In this document: in pieces, positions 36,186 to 45,835 of the stretch
How the letters are laid out: every line of letters starts with the position of its first letter
Numbering within the stretch: position 1 is the first letter of the stretch
Assembly: GCF_040567655.1 (NCBI RefSeq)
Contig: NZ_JBEXAC010000002.1
Span: 186,001-250,000, forward strand
Direction of reading: 5' to 3'
Source: Chitinophaga sp. H8
Lineage (GTDB): Bacteria > Bacteroidota > Bacteroidia > Chitinophagales > Chitinophagaceae
DNA length: 64,000 bases
Notes under the pieces: model-generated
Seen by the model: the letters and a program-made list of their open reading frames with translations, nothing else
Told to the model about the DNA's origin: nothing
Databases searched by the model: none
Position numbers and translations under genes: made by a program

Positions 36186-37934
36186 CTATTGCTGCGATGC
36201 GTGAATATATCTTTTCTCCGCAATTTTACGGGTCAATCCTACAGAAGATGCTCCCTTATCCCTGGCCTTTTGCCAGTATTCCATTGCTTTGGCTACTTCT
36301 TTTAGGTTAAACAGAATGTCCCCATAGTGTTCCAACACATTAGGATCTTCCTGCGCTACCGGGTACTGTAACGCTTTTTCAATCCATTGTCTTGCCTCCT
36401 CAAATTTATCCATGCGGAATAAAATCCACGCATAGGTATCCATGTAAGTGGCACTTTCCGGCTGCAGTTCCAGTGAGCGGCGCGACATGGAGGCTGCTTT
36501 TTCCAGGTGCTCTCCCCGCAGTGACAGGTAGTAACTGTAATTATTCAGCACTACCGCATCTTTAGGGCGTAGCATCAACGCCCGCTCATAGCTGCTGTCC
36601 GACAACTCATGCTGGGCGGTGGCATGATAGGCATCTCCCAGCAGAGAATATACATCGGCCATAAACTTTTTATCCCCGCTGCCTATCGTCAACGCTTTAT
36701 TTAAAGTAGTTACCGCTGATGGATATTGTTGCAGCAAAAAACTGGCCACACCCTTAAAATAATATCCCATGAATTCCTGCGGGAATTTATCTGTTACTTT
36801 ATTGCTGATCACCAGCAAGGCATGCGGGTCTTCCTTACGGGAATAGATCCACATCAGCTGATACCATACGGAAAATCGCGTATCATCCAGGCTGATCGCC
36901 TTATTATAACAGGCCAGGGCACTGTCCAGCATATCTGCCTGTGAGTACATATCCGCCCGTAAAGCGTATGCTTTGGCTTCTGTGGGATGCGCTTTTATAA
37001 CCAGATCTGTTAAAAGCAAACCTTCTTCCAGCTTGGTAGTATCCATTTCCAGCATTTGCAGATAAGGGTACACGTAGGCAATCTTTTCATCAATGCTGTA
37101 ATCCGGATTGGCAAAAGCACGGGTAAGGTATTCCCAGTAAAGGGGCTGGTTATTGTCTTTTTTGGCGTAATTGGCCAGGGCTATTAATGCACGGGGATTA
37201 TGTGCATCTTTGGAAAGTATAAACTTGTAAATATCAGTAGCTTCAGCTACCCGGTCATTGGCATCATACACTTCTGCCAGTAACTGGTAATAACGTACTT
37301 CCTGAGGATCCTGGGCAATGAGCTTTCTGATTTCATTGGCAGCGTCTTCTACCCGGCTTTGCTTTAGCAGTAACTTCTGTTTCTGGTATACCAGCTCTTC
37401 CATCACCCCCACCTTTCCTTCCAGGGTGTCAAATACTTCCAGGGCTTCATCGGTTTTGTTGGCTTTTGCTAATAATACCCCTCTGTTAAACTGGTAATCC
37501 TCACTTTCCGGGTATTTCCGGCTAAGCCCTGCAAATACAGTAGCTGCGCTATCAAACTGCTCATTCACACTCAACGCCTCTGCCAGGGCCAGCTGAAACC
37601 AGTGATTACTGGTATCCAGGGTTACGGCCTTCCGGGCAAATATCAGCGCATAAGCCGGGTTTCTTACTTCCAGAAATAACCTGGATAGCTCGTAATACAC
37701 CGTGGGGTTGCGTTTATTCAGCCGCAGATAATCAGAATATTGGGTAATAGCTGTCTTATAGTCGCCCAGCATTTTAGAACGCTGTGCGGCAAAAAACAGG
37801 CTGTCGGCCCGCTGTTCCAATAAACCAGGGTCTTTGATGGTCATACCGCCAGGGCCAGTCGCTTTTTTGGCGCTGTTGCATGCCCCTAACAGCAGCATAC
37901 CCCCCAACCCTATTACGGTGACTAATACACGCAT
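36186..37934 (-). CDS. Tetratricopeptide-repeat lipoprotein
   Basis: This 582-residue lipoprotein (lipobox LLGAC, Cys19) is made almost entirely of TPR units, for example YKTAITQYSDYLRLNKRNPTVYYELSR and KPDEALEVF-type helices spread from residue 45 to 570. TPR solenoids are protein-binding scaffolds. Its place between dut and DUF4292 is conserved in Bacteroidota, and the protein probably works in the envelope with the DUF4292 lipoprotein. It starts only three bases after the dut stop, so the two are co-transcribed. Confidence 0.85.
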   Translation of the reverse strand: MRVLVTVIGLGGMLLLGACNSAKKATGPGGMTIKDPGLLEQRADSLFFAAQRSKMLGDYKTAITQYSDYLRLNKRNPTVYYELSRLFLEVRNPAYALIFARKAVTLDTSNHWFQLALAEALSVNEQFDSAATVFAGLSRKYPESEDYQFNRGVLLAKANKTDEALEVFDTLEGKVGVMEELVYQKQKLLLKQSRVEDAANEIRKLIAQDPQEVRYYQLLAEVYDANDRVAEATDIYKFILSKDAHNPRALIALANYAKKDNNQPLYWEYLTRAFANPDYSIDEKIAYVYPYLQMLEMDTTKLEEGLLLTDLVIKAHPTEAKAYALRADMYSQADMLDSALACYNKAISLDDTRFSVWYQLMWIYSRKEDPHALLVISNKVTDKFPQEFMGYYFKGVASFLLQQYPSAVTTLNKALTIGSGDKKFMADVYSLLGDAYHATAQHELSDSSYERALMLRPKDAVVLNNYSYYLSLRGEHLEKAASMSRRSLELQPESATYMDTYAWILFRMDKFEEARQWIEKALQYPVAQEDPNVLEHYGDILFNLKEVAKAMEYWQKARDKGASSVGLTRKIAEKRYIHASQQ

Positions 37935-37937
37935 TTA

Positions 37938-38381
37938 TCAGGATTTTCCGGTGTGTCCAAACCCGCCTGCCCCCCGGTCGGTGGTAGTCAGCACTTCTAC
38001 AGGAGCCATTGTCACCTGTACAAAAGGAGCTACTATCATTTGTGCAATACGGTCGCCTGGCTGAATCGTTTGTGGTTCGCCGGATAAATTGATCATAATG
38101 ATCTTAATTTCTCCCCTGTAATCCGCATCTATCGTGCCAGGCGTATTCAGTAAAGTCAGTCCCTGCTTGATAGCCAGACCGCTGCGGGGGCGTATCTGTG
38201 CCTCATATCCGGCTGGTAATTCCATAAACAAACCGGTAGGAATCAGCATTCTTTCCAGTGATTGTAAAGTAACCGCTGTTTCCAGGTGTGCACGCAAGTC
38301 CATCCCTGCAGCGTCTGCCGTAGCATATGCCGGCAATTCATTTGCCGACTTATTAATGATTTTTACAATTATTTCAGCCAT
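37938..38381 (-). CDS. dut: dUTP diphosphatase
   Basis: Dut hydrolyses dUTP to dUMP, keeping uracil out of DNA. All five trimer motifs are visible: [35 protein letters not shown] and the C-terminal [12 protein letters not shown] arm. Length (147 residues) is standard. It is the first gene of the dut-TPR-DUF4292-EnvC run. A perfect TATCTTTG element lies exactly four bases before its ATG. Confidence 0.96.
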   Translation of the reverse strand: MAEIIVKIINKSANELPAYATADAAGMDLRAHLETAVTLQSLERMLIPTGLFMELPAGYEAQIRPRSGLAIKQGLTLLNTPGTIDADYRGEIKIIMINLSGEPQTIQPGDRIAQMIVAPFVQVTMAPVEVLTTTDRGAGGFGHTGKS

Positions 38382-38385
38382 CGGA

Positions 38386-38393
38386 CAAAGATA
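38386..38393 (-). promoter_or_regulatory. -7 element four bases before the dut ATG
   Basis: On the minus strand TATCTTTG-TCCG-ATG, the same layout as at ade. It predicts a leaderless or nearly leaderless transcript. Confidence 0.6.
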
Positions 38394-38444
38394 TTTTATT
38401 TAAGCTAAAAGCTGAATAGGGAAAACAGAAAGCCCCCGCTTCCG

Positions 38445-38927
38445 TTATGCCTTTTCCAGTAATACGGAAGCATATGCCATAATACCTTCTTCCCGGCCCA
38501 CAAATCCCATCCGCTCCGTGGTAGTGGCTTTGATAGAAATATCTTCTGTACTGATCCTTAGCCTTTCTGCTATTACCTGCTGCATCTGCGGCACATATGG
38601 TTTTATTTTAGGCTCCTGTAAACAAAGGGTGCTGTCAATATTCACCACCTGATACCCCTTTTCCCCGATGAGCTGCGCACATTGCGACAGCAGAATCTTA
38701 CTATCTATATCTTTATAAGCATTATCTGTATCCGGAAAATGAACACCAATATCCCCCAGATTAGCAGCGCCCAACATCGCATCACAAATAGCATGCAGCA
38801 ATACATCCGCATCACTATGCCCCAGTGCGCCTTTGTGATGGGGTACCAGGATACCTCCCAACCAAAATTCACGGCCTTCTACCAATTGATGAAAGTCTAC
38901 TCCTAATCCAATACGTAACTTGCTCAT
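38445..38927 (-). CDS. ispF: 2-C-methyl-D-erythritol 2,4-cyclodiphosphate synthase
   Basis: IspF closes the cyclic diphosphate in the MEP route to isoprenoids. Zinc ligands Asp11 and His13 lie in GVDFHQL and the third His in GHSDADVLLHA; the C-terminal TTERMGFVGREEGIMA is typical. The 160-residue length is standard. It lies between dut and porV on the same strand with its own gaps, so linkage to either is uncertain. Confidence 0.96.
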   Translation of the reverse strand: MSKLRIGLGVDFHQLVEGREFWLGGILVPHHKGALGHSDADVLLHAICDAMLGAANLGDIGVHFPDTDNAYKDIDSKILLSQCAQLIGEKGYQVVNIDSTLCLQEPKIKPYVPQMQQVIAERLRISTEDISIKATTTERMGFVGREEGIMAYASVLLEKA

Positions 38928-38956
38928 ATCTGTTTAGCTTGTTTAAGTGTTAAACT

Positions 38957-38989
38957 ACAAATCCCCCGGCAATTGCCCGGAGGATTTGT
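38957..38989 (-). terminator. Stem-loop after porV
   Basis: ACAAATCC (38957-38964) and GGATTTGT (38982-38989), extended inward by CCGG pairs, form a stable hairpin between the end of porV and the start of ispF. There is no strong T-run, so it may be a terminator or a processing site. Confidence 0.5.
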
Positions 38990-39064
38990 AAGTTAATGAT
39001 TTCCATATCTTATACCGCATTTCCTGCGGCTTATAAGTGTTATCTGTATCGCGACAAGGCCGCA

Positions 39065-40240
39065 TTAAAATCCGCTTCTGCTCGGCTCATCCCTTCTTAC
39101 CAGGTCAAAGGTAAGGGTAAAACGCAAGGTATTGGATAGCGGATTCCGTTGAATGCCTGAACCTGATGGTACCAGGTAAGAAAAATTAAGCCCGAAAATA
39201 TCATACTTCACTCCTATCCCTGCAGTAAAGTATTTACGGTTACCCTTATTTTTATTTTCATTGAAATAACCAGCCCTGACAGCAAATTGGTCATTATACC
39301 AATATTCCATCCCTACAGAATACATCAGCTCCTGCAATTCTTCCTTAAACCCTCCAGGAGCATCACCGAAGGAAGAGAAAATACCTTCCACAACTCCTTT
39401 TTCCTGGTATTTTCGGGCGCTATCCGGAGTGGGTACCAATAACTTATTGATATCCAGGGCAAAGGTCAGTTTATTATACTCATCCAATCCTACAGTATAC
39501 GCCGCTCCCAATCCCAGGTTGCTGGGGATAAAATCCTTATTCTGCGCAGATTGGGTGTAAGACACCTTACCACCGAGATTGGTCAGTGCCAACCCCAGGT
39601 TCAGGGTGTTTACCGTACCATCATCTTTTTCAAAATCTTTGGTATAAAAGGCAGAAACGTCTCCTGCTATTGTTTTCCCGGCACGGATAGCCTGGCCATT
39701 TGCATTCTGGCCGGAGGCAAGATTAGAGTAGATATACCTTAAAGCCACTCCCACAGAAAAATGATCGGAAAGTTTACGGGCATATCCGGCATCAAACGCA
39801 AATTCACGGGGCCGGTAGTTACCCAGTGATCCACCCGTGATATCTGTAAATTCTATATTACCAAGTGAAAAATAACGAAGGGAAGCAGATACCGCCTGCA
39901 GTTCGTCGAGCTGTGTATAGCCACTCACATTGGCCAGAAAAACATCGTTTACGAGTTCTTTCAGCCAGGGAGTATAGGTAACGGATACCGCAGATTTTAC
40001 AGGAGCAAAAGGCAACTTGGAAAGATTCCAGTACATCGCATTGGCATCTGGTGAAATAGCTACCCCCACATCTCCCATAGCACCACTCCGGGCATCCGGA
40101 GAAATTCTTAAAAAGGGTACAGCTGTATTAATGGTGTTTACACGGCCGTCCAGCTGGCCGGTTCCTATTTGTGCTGAGGTTTCAAGACTAATGAATGTGC
40201 CACAAATGCACACAAGGCCTAATGTTACCTTACGGATCAT
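39065..40240 (-). CDS. porV: Type IX secretion outer-membrane protein PorV
   Basis: PorV is the shuttle protein of the type IX secretion system: it carries cargo from the translocon to the PorU sortase. This 391-residue version has a signal peptide and the opening RISPDARSGAMGDVGVAISPDANAMYWNLSKLPFA, which is diagnostic, then a 14-strand-type barrel ending in FTLTFDLVRRDEPSRSGF. It is directly downstream of porU (120-base gap), the same pairing as in Flavobacterium johnsoniae. It may also have its own promoter at 40266-40297. Confidence 0.93.
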   Translation of the reverse strand: MIRKVTLGLVCICGTFISLETSAQIGTGQLDGRVNTINTAVPFLRISPDARSGAMGDVGVAISPDANAMYWNLSKLPFAPVKSAVSVTYTPWLKELVNDVFLANVSGYTQLDELQAVSASLRYFSLGNIEFTDITGGSLGNYRPREFAFDAGYARKLSDHFSVGVALRYIYSNLASGQNANGQAIRAGKTIAGDVSAFYTKDFEKDDGTVNTLNLGLALTNLGGKVSYTQSAQNKDFIPSNLGLGAAYTVGLDEYNKLTFALDINKLLVPTPDSARKYQEKGVVEGIFSSFGDAPGGFKEELQELMYSVGMEYWYNDQFAVRAGYFNENKNKGNRKYFTAGIGVKYDIFGLNFSYLVPSGSGIQRNPLSNTLRFTLTFDLVRRDEPSRSGF

Positions 40241-40265
40241 GCAGTATTTGTATTTTGACAGATTG

Positions 40266-40297
40266 TAAAAATAATGACAATTTTATATATTATTCAA
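40266..40297 (-). promoter_or_regulatory. Candidate promoter for porV
   Basis: On the minus strand TTG (40295-40297), 21 bases, TATTTTTA (40266-40273), one base off consensus. It would allow porV to be made without porU. Confidence 0.4.
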
Positions 40298-40360
40298 GAA
40301 AGGGATCTGGTAAGGGAATACTCTCTTTATTTATTATCTTGTTACTGATCAGAACATAGG

Positions 40361-43300
40361 TTATAATAATAACAGCTTACCGCCCCAAACCTTCTCATTT
40401 CCATTCCCTTTGACGGTAATCCGGTAAAAATACACACCGGGTGACAACTTTGCTCCATTATCGCCCGTACCGTTCCAAAGTACTCCATCAAAACGGCTCC
40501 CGGTTGCATTTATTGTATGCCGCATTGTTTTTACTCCCTGTCCGCTGCTGTTGTATATCTGCATATAAATATCCAATTCCTGTCCCTGTTGATTGTGTGT
40601 AAATACAACACGCGTAACATCATGAAAGGGATTGGGGTAAGTGCTTACCTCTTCTATGGCCAGCGAATTTGCTTTTACTACAGTAAAATGCAGTTTCACA
40701 CTGTTGGAATTATTATTGGCATCCCAGGCTTTTACCTCCAAAATATGCGGTCCAGCCTCCAGTTGTGGTAAGGGAAACCGGATAACACCACGGGTATAGC
40801 TATTCAAAGATGCTTCAAAATAATCATTTAATATAAAATATTGTGCACCATTATCCAGTGTAGCTACCATATCATGCCCTATACCATATCCCGAAGCATT
40901 AATACCACTGCTGTCTGCCAGCACTGCTATCAGCACCGGATTTTCCCCCGTAATGCCGCCATCTCTGAAAAAAGGATCATCGAGATAGGCCTGAATAGCA
41001 GGTCCCTGCTGGTCATCCGGCGCAGCAGTTACTGCTCCGCCCACGGTTACCTGGTCAAAAAAACCACTGCCATCCTTAGCTGCATTGGCAGTATAATAAC
41101 TAATCCGGCCCGGGCCATTCCGGTAGTCAATATCTTTTGGCACCACAAAGGTAATGGTAAACAATCCATTCTCCACAGTTTGTACCCCTTTAAATAATAT
41201 ATGTTCCTCCACCGCAAAATCTGCCGGATAACTATCTCCTTTATTCCCCAGGGTACGTTTAACTGCTGGCTTATCATATACCGTGGTATATAATGTACCG
41301 TTATAATTATTAAGCCGCTCCCCGGCAGCGGTAATAATATGACCTTTTATCACATATTTTCCCAACGCTTTGAGGGTATCGGCGTCATCACCTATCGCTT
41401 TTCCGTTAATGGAATCCGTCACCACCCGGTATTCCGGGAAAGCCAGGGTAAGGGCAGGGTCGCCCATTAACTGGAACTTACGGTTATTGATAATATCCCC
41501 GTTTTGAAGGGTAGTAGCATTTTTAGCGGCCCGGATAGCCATCCCCAGGCTGGGTTTGGTGCCATTGGCCTGCGGCGTGAGTGCTGCCCGGAAGTAATTG
41601 ACATTCATTACTTTATTGGAGGCGGCAAATACTGCACGGGTGGTGCTCATTAATGCAATGGCTCCTCCTTTTTCCTGTAACAATATTTTTTCTCCCAGAG
41701 AAGTAATAGCGGGATTATCAAAAGGCACAAAATCGCAGGTAGCCGTGATCAGCAGAGGCAGTTTATGCTCATTGTTCCAGGCCTTCAGGCTGTTATCATC
41801 TACCACTGCCTCTGCTGCCAGCCGGGAATTGCTGCCATGGCCACTATAATTCCAGATCAGTGTCCCTTTTTGCATTTGCTGATTGATGGCTGTATTTACA
41901 GCCGGATACCTGCTGCCGCCAGGGGCTGCTACTGCTTCATAGGCGTCCAGGTAAATCTTATCAATATGCAGCGCCTTCCCTGTACCTGCAATCACTTCCC
42001 CCACAGCTTCCGCATCTGCCAGATGAAGGTTCCTGTCCTCATCATCTGCTACCAGGGTTACTTCATTGCGCCAGGTGCCAAAACCTGCCGGGGTATGATA
42101 GTTGATTATTTTTGCCACCGCTCTGTCTGCTGCCGCTACATCCCGCGCGGGAATACGCCCGATTCCGATGTTCATCAGGTGAGTATTGCCTGGCTGTTCA
42201 ATATCTCCGGTAGCTTCCAGCAAACCGAAAAAATCATCGGAAACATAGGAATTAATAGGGTCCAGCGAAGCCTGGCTTTGCCAGGAAGGTACAAAGGAGG
42301 TATTTTCTTTTACCCTGTTTTTATAGTCGAAAGATGCTGCCCCCAGCAACAGCAGGTATTGCAGCTTACCACCGCTGCGGGTATAGTGCATTTTCATATA
42401 ATCGCGGATAGCCACCGGATCAGGACTGCCTGACGCAAACTCGTTATATATATCAGGTACCAGGGCCACCTTCATTTCCAGGCCATCATGTACCCGGTGA
42501 TAAGCGGCCAACTTATTGGCTGCCGGCAAAAATGCAGGAATGGTAATGATCAGCATCTCTGCCGGGGCTTCTCCGTGAAGGTTCTGATTGGCCACCATAC
42601 CATTAAATACCGGCGACAGCCACCTTTTTTCATCAAAAGCAATATATTCCCGTAATTGGGCACAATTGCGTACAAAAGCACTGCTGGTTTCCTCGGTGGA
42701 AGTCTTTACCTGTACCGGCGATAAAACATCTGTAACATCCCAGATCCGTGTTGAAGCTGCCGCATTTTGCAGCACAAACCGGGCATAGCCGCCGGAAGTG
42801 ACACTGTGGGCATCCCGGAAAAAAAATGCGCCTTCTTCCGGCATTACCAATGGGCTGCGGGCCTGAATTTCCAGGTAATCCAGCCACCCTCTTGCATCGT
42901 TCCCACCTGGCACAAAGTTTACACCCACGTCTATATTCGCGGTATGAACCGTGGCCATAAAAGTACCTGCTGCTGCAGTGGCCACTGCTTCAAAAATATT
43001 CCCATTCACAGGCCCCAGATCCAGATCGCCTGCTCTGGTCCCATTCATCTGCCACTCAAACCGGCTGGTGCTGCCCCCTCTGGCGGCAACCCGGGCAGTA
43101 AGCCTTACCGGCCCCTCCGGAATAGCCGGAAGTGTGAAGGAAAAATTACGCTGTATGCTGCCACCAGGTATATTGCCGAATAATGCCCCCCACCATTGTT
43201 TGCCGCTGCTTAAAAAATTAATGCTGTCCTTTTCATAAAACGCATGAAAATCATAAGTGCTCACAGTGGTCGTGGCGGATGGTATGGTAGACTCCACCGG

Positions 43301-43792
43301 TATACGCCGCCCATTATCGCCTACTGTTAAAAAGTAATAGGCGGTATCACTGTACAGGTTGTATTCATGCCGGTATTGACCGGTAGGGGGCACATAGGTC
43401 CAGCGATGCGCGCCCGGGGCATAAAAAAGCACATAATCGTTCCCATCCAGTACCCCATCTCCCCCATCTATTACCATGATGGCGATTTCCTGCAAATCAT
43501 CATACCGGAACGCTGCATTATCCTCCGGCAGCATTTGCCCGCCATTACCATACAGTTGTAAACTGGTGGAAGACAGAGAGCCAGCCGGAATACCCATGCT
43601 TTTTAAAAAGGGCACGTCTATTTTGTAAATGCCAGGGGCGGCAGTAGCTATTTTGTACCAGGTGCCATTGGCAAGTACAGATTGGGGGGCAAATCTGCCG
43701 GTTGTGTCAGATACCGCCATGCGGCTATCCCTGCCCCAGACAGGGATCACTATAAAATAATACAGAAAAAAAATCAGACTCCTTAACTTCAT
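40361..43792 (-). CDS. porU: Type IX secretion sortase PorU, C25 peptidase family
   Basis: PorU removes the C-terminal sorting domain of secreted proteins and links them to surface polysaccharide. The 1143-residue protein has a signal peptide, an N-terminal beta region, a gingipain-type C25 domain with catalytic His in WNYSGHGSNSRLA and Cys in LITATCDFVPFDNP, and a C-terminal segment resembling a type-A sorting domain (YPNPFHDVTRVVF...). The order porU-porV matches F. johnsoniae. It is divergent from gldJ with 142 bases between starts. Confidence 0.95.
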   Translation of the reverse strand: MKLRSLIFFLYYFIVIPVWGRDSRMAVSDTTGRFAPQSVLANGTWYKIATAAPGIYKIDVPFLKSMGIPAGSLSSTSLQLYGNGGQMLPEDNAAFRYDDLQEIAIMVIDGGDGVLDGNDYVLFYAPGAHRWTYVPPTGQYRHEYNLYSDTAYYFLTVGDNGRRIPVESTIPSATTTVSTYDFHAFYEKDSINFLSSGKQWWGALFGNIPGGSIQRNFSFTLPAIPEGPVRLTARVAARGGSTSRFEWQMNGTRAGDLDLGPVNGNIFEAVATAAAGTFMATVHTANIDVGVNFVPGGNDARGWLDYLEIQARSPLVMPEEGAFFFRDAHSVTSGGYARFVLQNAAASTRIWDVTDVLSPVQVKTSTEETSSAFVRNCAQLREYIAFDEKRWLSPVFNGMVANQNLHGEAPAEMLIITIPAFLPAANKLAAYHRVHDGLEMKVALVPDIYNEFASGSPDPVAIRDYMKMHYTRSGGKLQYLLLLGAASFDYKNRVKENTSFVPSWQSQASLDPINSYVSDDFFGLLEATGDIEQPGNTHLMNIGIGRIPARDVAAADRAVAKIINYHTPAGFGTWRNEVTLVADDEDRNLHLADAEAVGEVIAGTGKALHIDKIYLDAYEAVAAPGGSRYPAVNTAINQQMQKGTLIWNYSGHGSNSRLAAEAVVDDNSLKAWNNEHKLPLLITATCDFVPFDNPAITSLGEKILLQEKGGAIALMSTTRAVFAASNKVMNVNYFRAALTPQANGTKPSLGMAIRAAKNATTLQNGDIINNRKFQLMGDPALTLAFPEYRVVTDSINGKAIGDDADTLKALGKYVIKGHIITAAGERLNNYNGTLYTTVYDKPAVKRTLGNKGDSYPADFAVEEHILFKGVQTVENGLFTITFVVPKDIDYRNGPGRISYYTANAAKDGSGFFDQVTVGGAVTAAPDDQQGPAIQAYLDDPFFRDGGITGENPVLIAVLADSSGINASGYGIGHDMVATLDNGAQYFILNDYFEASLNSYTRGVIRFPLPQLEAGPHILEVKAWDANNNSNSVKLHFTVVKANSLAIEEVSTYPNPFHDVTRVVFTHNQQGQELDIYMQIYNSSGQGVKTMRHTINATGSRFDGVLWNGTGDNGAKLSPGVYFYRITVKGNGNEKVWGGKLLLL

Positions 43793-43867
43793 GGCAATTA
43801 TGGGAAACCACGTCCTATGGCTGTTTGTCCTTTAATTAAAAGGCATTAATTTACAAATTAATTATTT

Positions 43868-43896
43868 TTGCCATAAAATAAAAAATATTACATTTG
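43868..43896 (+). promoter_or_regulatory. Promoter for gldJ
   Basis: TTG (43868-43870), 18 bases, TACATTTG (43889-43896): full match to the promoter pattern, about 38 bases before the gldJ ATG. Confidence 0.6.
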
Positions 43897-43934
43897 CGTT
43901 TACCATTATTATAATCGATCAAAAGCTGTATCGC

Positions 43935-45485
43935 ATGCGTAGATTAACCGCTGTTTCATTGCTCGTAGGCACTGGCGTAATGCTTACCACGGCCGCCTGT
44001 AACAAGGGTGGTGGCGGACTATTTGGTAAGAAAAAGGAACAATCCTCTGCTACTGGCTGGAGTTATAATGACCCTAAAATGGGCGGCTTCAGCGTAGCTA
44101 AAAATAAAGATCAGCAAACAGGCCCCGGGCTGGCGTTTGTACAGGGTGGTACCTTTGTAATGGGTGCTACCGAACAGGATGTAATGGGCGACTGGAATAA
44201 CATTCCAAGGCGCATTACTGTTTCGTCGTTTTATATTGACGAAACTGAAGTGGCCAACGTACACTACCGGGAGTACCTCTATTGGCTGGGCCGGGTGTAT
44301 AATGAATCCTTCCCGGACGTATATCGCAATGCATTGCCGGATACCCTGGTATGGCGTAGCGAACTGGCTTATAACGAACCCCTGGTAGAATACTACTTCC
44401 GCCATCCTGCCTATAATGATTACCCGGTAGTAGGGGTAACCTGGAAACAGGCAAGTGATTATTGCAAATGGCGCTCTAACCGTGTAAATGAAAAACTGCT
44501 GATGGATAAAGGCTTATTATCCAAAGCAGACATTTCCAATCAGGCGGATGACAACTCTTTCGATACCAAATCTTACATGGCAGGCCTGTATGAAGGTACG
44601 CCGGGTAAAATGTCGAAGGGAACTAAAAATCAGTTTAAGAACCCGGATGGTAGTCCGCGTACTGCACAATTTGAAGATGGTATCATGCTTCCCAACTACC
44701 GCCTCCCAACAGAAGCGGAATGGGAATATGCTGCATTGGGACTGATTGGTCAAAACCCCGGCGCTTCCAAGAAAGAAGGAAAACGCGGAGAGGAAATGAT
44801 CATGAACCGTCAGGTGTATTCCTGGGGTACCAATACCAGCGGGCTGAGAGATATCCGCCGGGGCAACTGGCAGGGACAATTCCTCGCCAACTTTAAACGC
44901 AGCTCCGGTGATAACATGGGTATCGCGGGTGGTTTGAATGACCGCGCCTCTATCCCCGGCCCGGTAAAAGCTTTCTTCCCGAATACTTTCGGTGTATATA
45001 ATATGTCTGGTAACGTAGCAGAATGGGTACTGGATGTTTACAGACCATTAAGTCCCATTGATGGTGATGACTTCAACTACTTCCGTGGTAACAAATTCCA
45101 GACAGCTTATAAGAATGCTGAAAATGAACTGGAAAAAGACAGTCTTGGCCAGTTGAAAATGAGGGACGTGACAGATGAAGAAAGTGCCAACCGCCTCAAC
45201 TACCAGAAAGGGGATGTGATCAACTACCTGGATGGTGACTCATTATCACAGGTGGAATACGGCTACGGTATCACTACCCTGATCAACGACAAATCACGCG
45301 TAATCAAAGGTGGTAGCTGGAATGATCGCGCTTACTGGCTTTCTCCAGGCAACCGCCGCTACATGCAGGAAGATATGGCTACCAATACCGTGGGCTTCCG
45401 TTGTGCAATGGACCGTGTAGGTAGTCCGGAAGGTAACAAGTTCAAAACAGGTAACCTCTTCCGCAAACAAAGACAAAAAAGATAA
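43935..45485 (+). CDS. gldJ: Gliding-motility lipoprotein GldJ, SUMF1-like
   Basis: GldJ is an outer-membrane lipoprotein needed for gliding and for stability of type IX secretion components in F. johnsoniae. This 516-residue protein has a lipobox (TTAAC, Cys22) and a formylglycine-generating-enzyme-like fold (LAFVQGGTFVMGATEQDVMG, ITVSSFYIDETEVANVHY, LPTEAEWEYAA, GGSWNDRAYWLSPGNRR). GldK is a paralogue, but the neighbourhood with porU and porV is that of gldJ. The gene diverges from porU, whereas in F. johnsoniae the three are in line. A strong terminator follows. Confidence 0.9.
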   Translation: MRRLTAVSLLVGTGVMLTTAACNKGGGGLFGKKKEQSSATGWSYNDPKMGGFSVAKNKDQQTGPGLAFVQGGTFVMGATEQDVMGDWNNIPRRITVSSFYIDETEVANVHYREYLYWLGRVYNESFPDVYRNALPDTLVWRSELAYNEPLVEYYFRHPAYNDYPVVGVTWKQASDYCKWRSNRVNEKLLMDKGLLSKADISNQADDNSFDTKSYMAGLYEGTPGKMSKGTKNQFKNPDGSPRTAQFEDGIMLPNYRLPTEAEWEYAALGLIGQNPGASKKEGKRGEEMIMNRQVYSWGTNTSGLRDIRRGNWQGQFLANFKRSSGDNMGIAGGLNDRASIPGPVKAFFPNTFGVYNMSGNVAEWVLDVYRPLSPIDGDDFNYFRGNKFQTAYKNAENELEKDSLGQLKMRDVTDEESANRLNYQKGDVINYLDGDSLSQVEYGYGITTLINDKSRVIKGGSWNDRAYWLSPGNRRYMQEDMATNTVGFRCAMDRVGSPEGNKFKTGNLFRKQRQKR

Positions 45486-45506
45486 TAATCGCCAACTTCT
45501 GGATAC

Positions 45507-45538
45507 AAAAAAAGCCTCCCGCATGGGAGGCTTTTTTT
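45507..45538 (+). terminator. Terminator after gldJ
   Basis: AAAAAAAGCCTCCC GCAT GGGAGGCTTTTTTT: a perfect stem with a four-base loop, A-run before and T-run after. Confidence 0.9.
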
Positions 45539-45539
45539 A

Positions 45540-45835
45540 TAGCTTTTAGCTTTTAGCTTTTAGCTATTGTGTTATGTTTATAAACAAATGGAGGCAAAAG
45601 ACTGCTTCCGCTGTCTTGAAGCATAGTTGAGCCATTGGCTAACTGCTAATAGCTTCCAGCCAAATCCCTGGCAAAGGGCAGGATAATGGCTGAAAAGGGC
45701 ACTCCTCACATTATGTTAAATAGCATATTGTCTTCACTCGCTGCATTAGGCTAATAGCTAATAGCCAAAAGCTAATAGCTCTTTTCACTCGCTGCATTCA
45801 GCTAAAAGCTAACTGCCAAAGGCTAACAGCTCAAT
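45540..45835. repeat. TTAGC/GCTAA repeat block with GCAGCG modules
   Basis: The 337-base gap between gldJ and bcp has TTAGCTTTTAGC words on the left (45540-45567) and a long chain in reverse orientation on the right (45733-45835), with TTCACTCGCTGCATT twice followed by GCTAATAGC and GCTAAAAGC. CTTGAAGCATAG at 45615-45626 resembles the end of the 11-bp repeat at 3.4 kb. No gene is seen. Confidence 0.75.
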
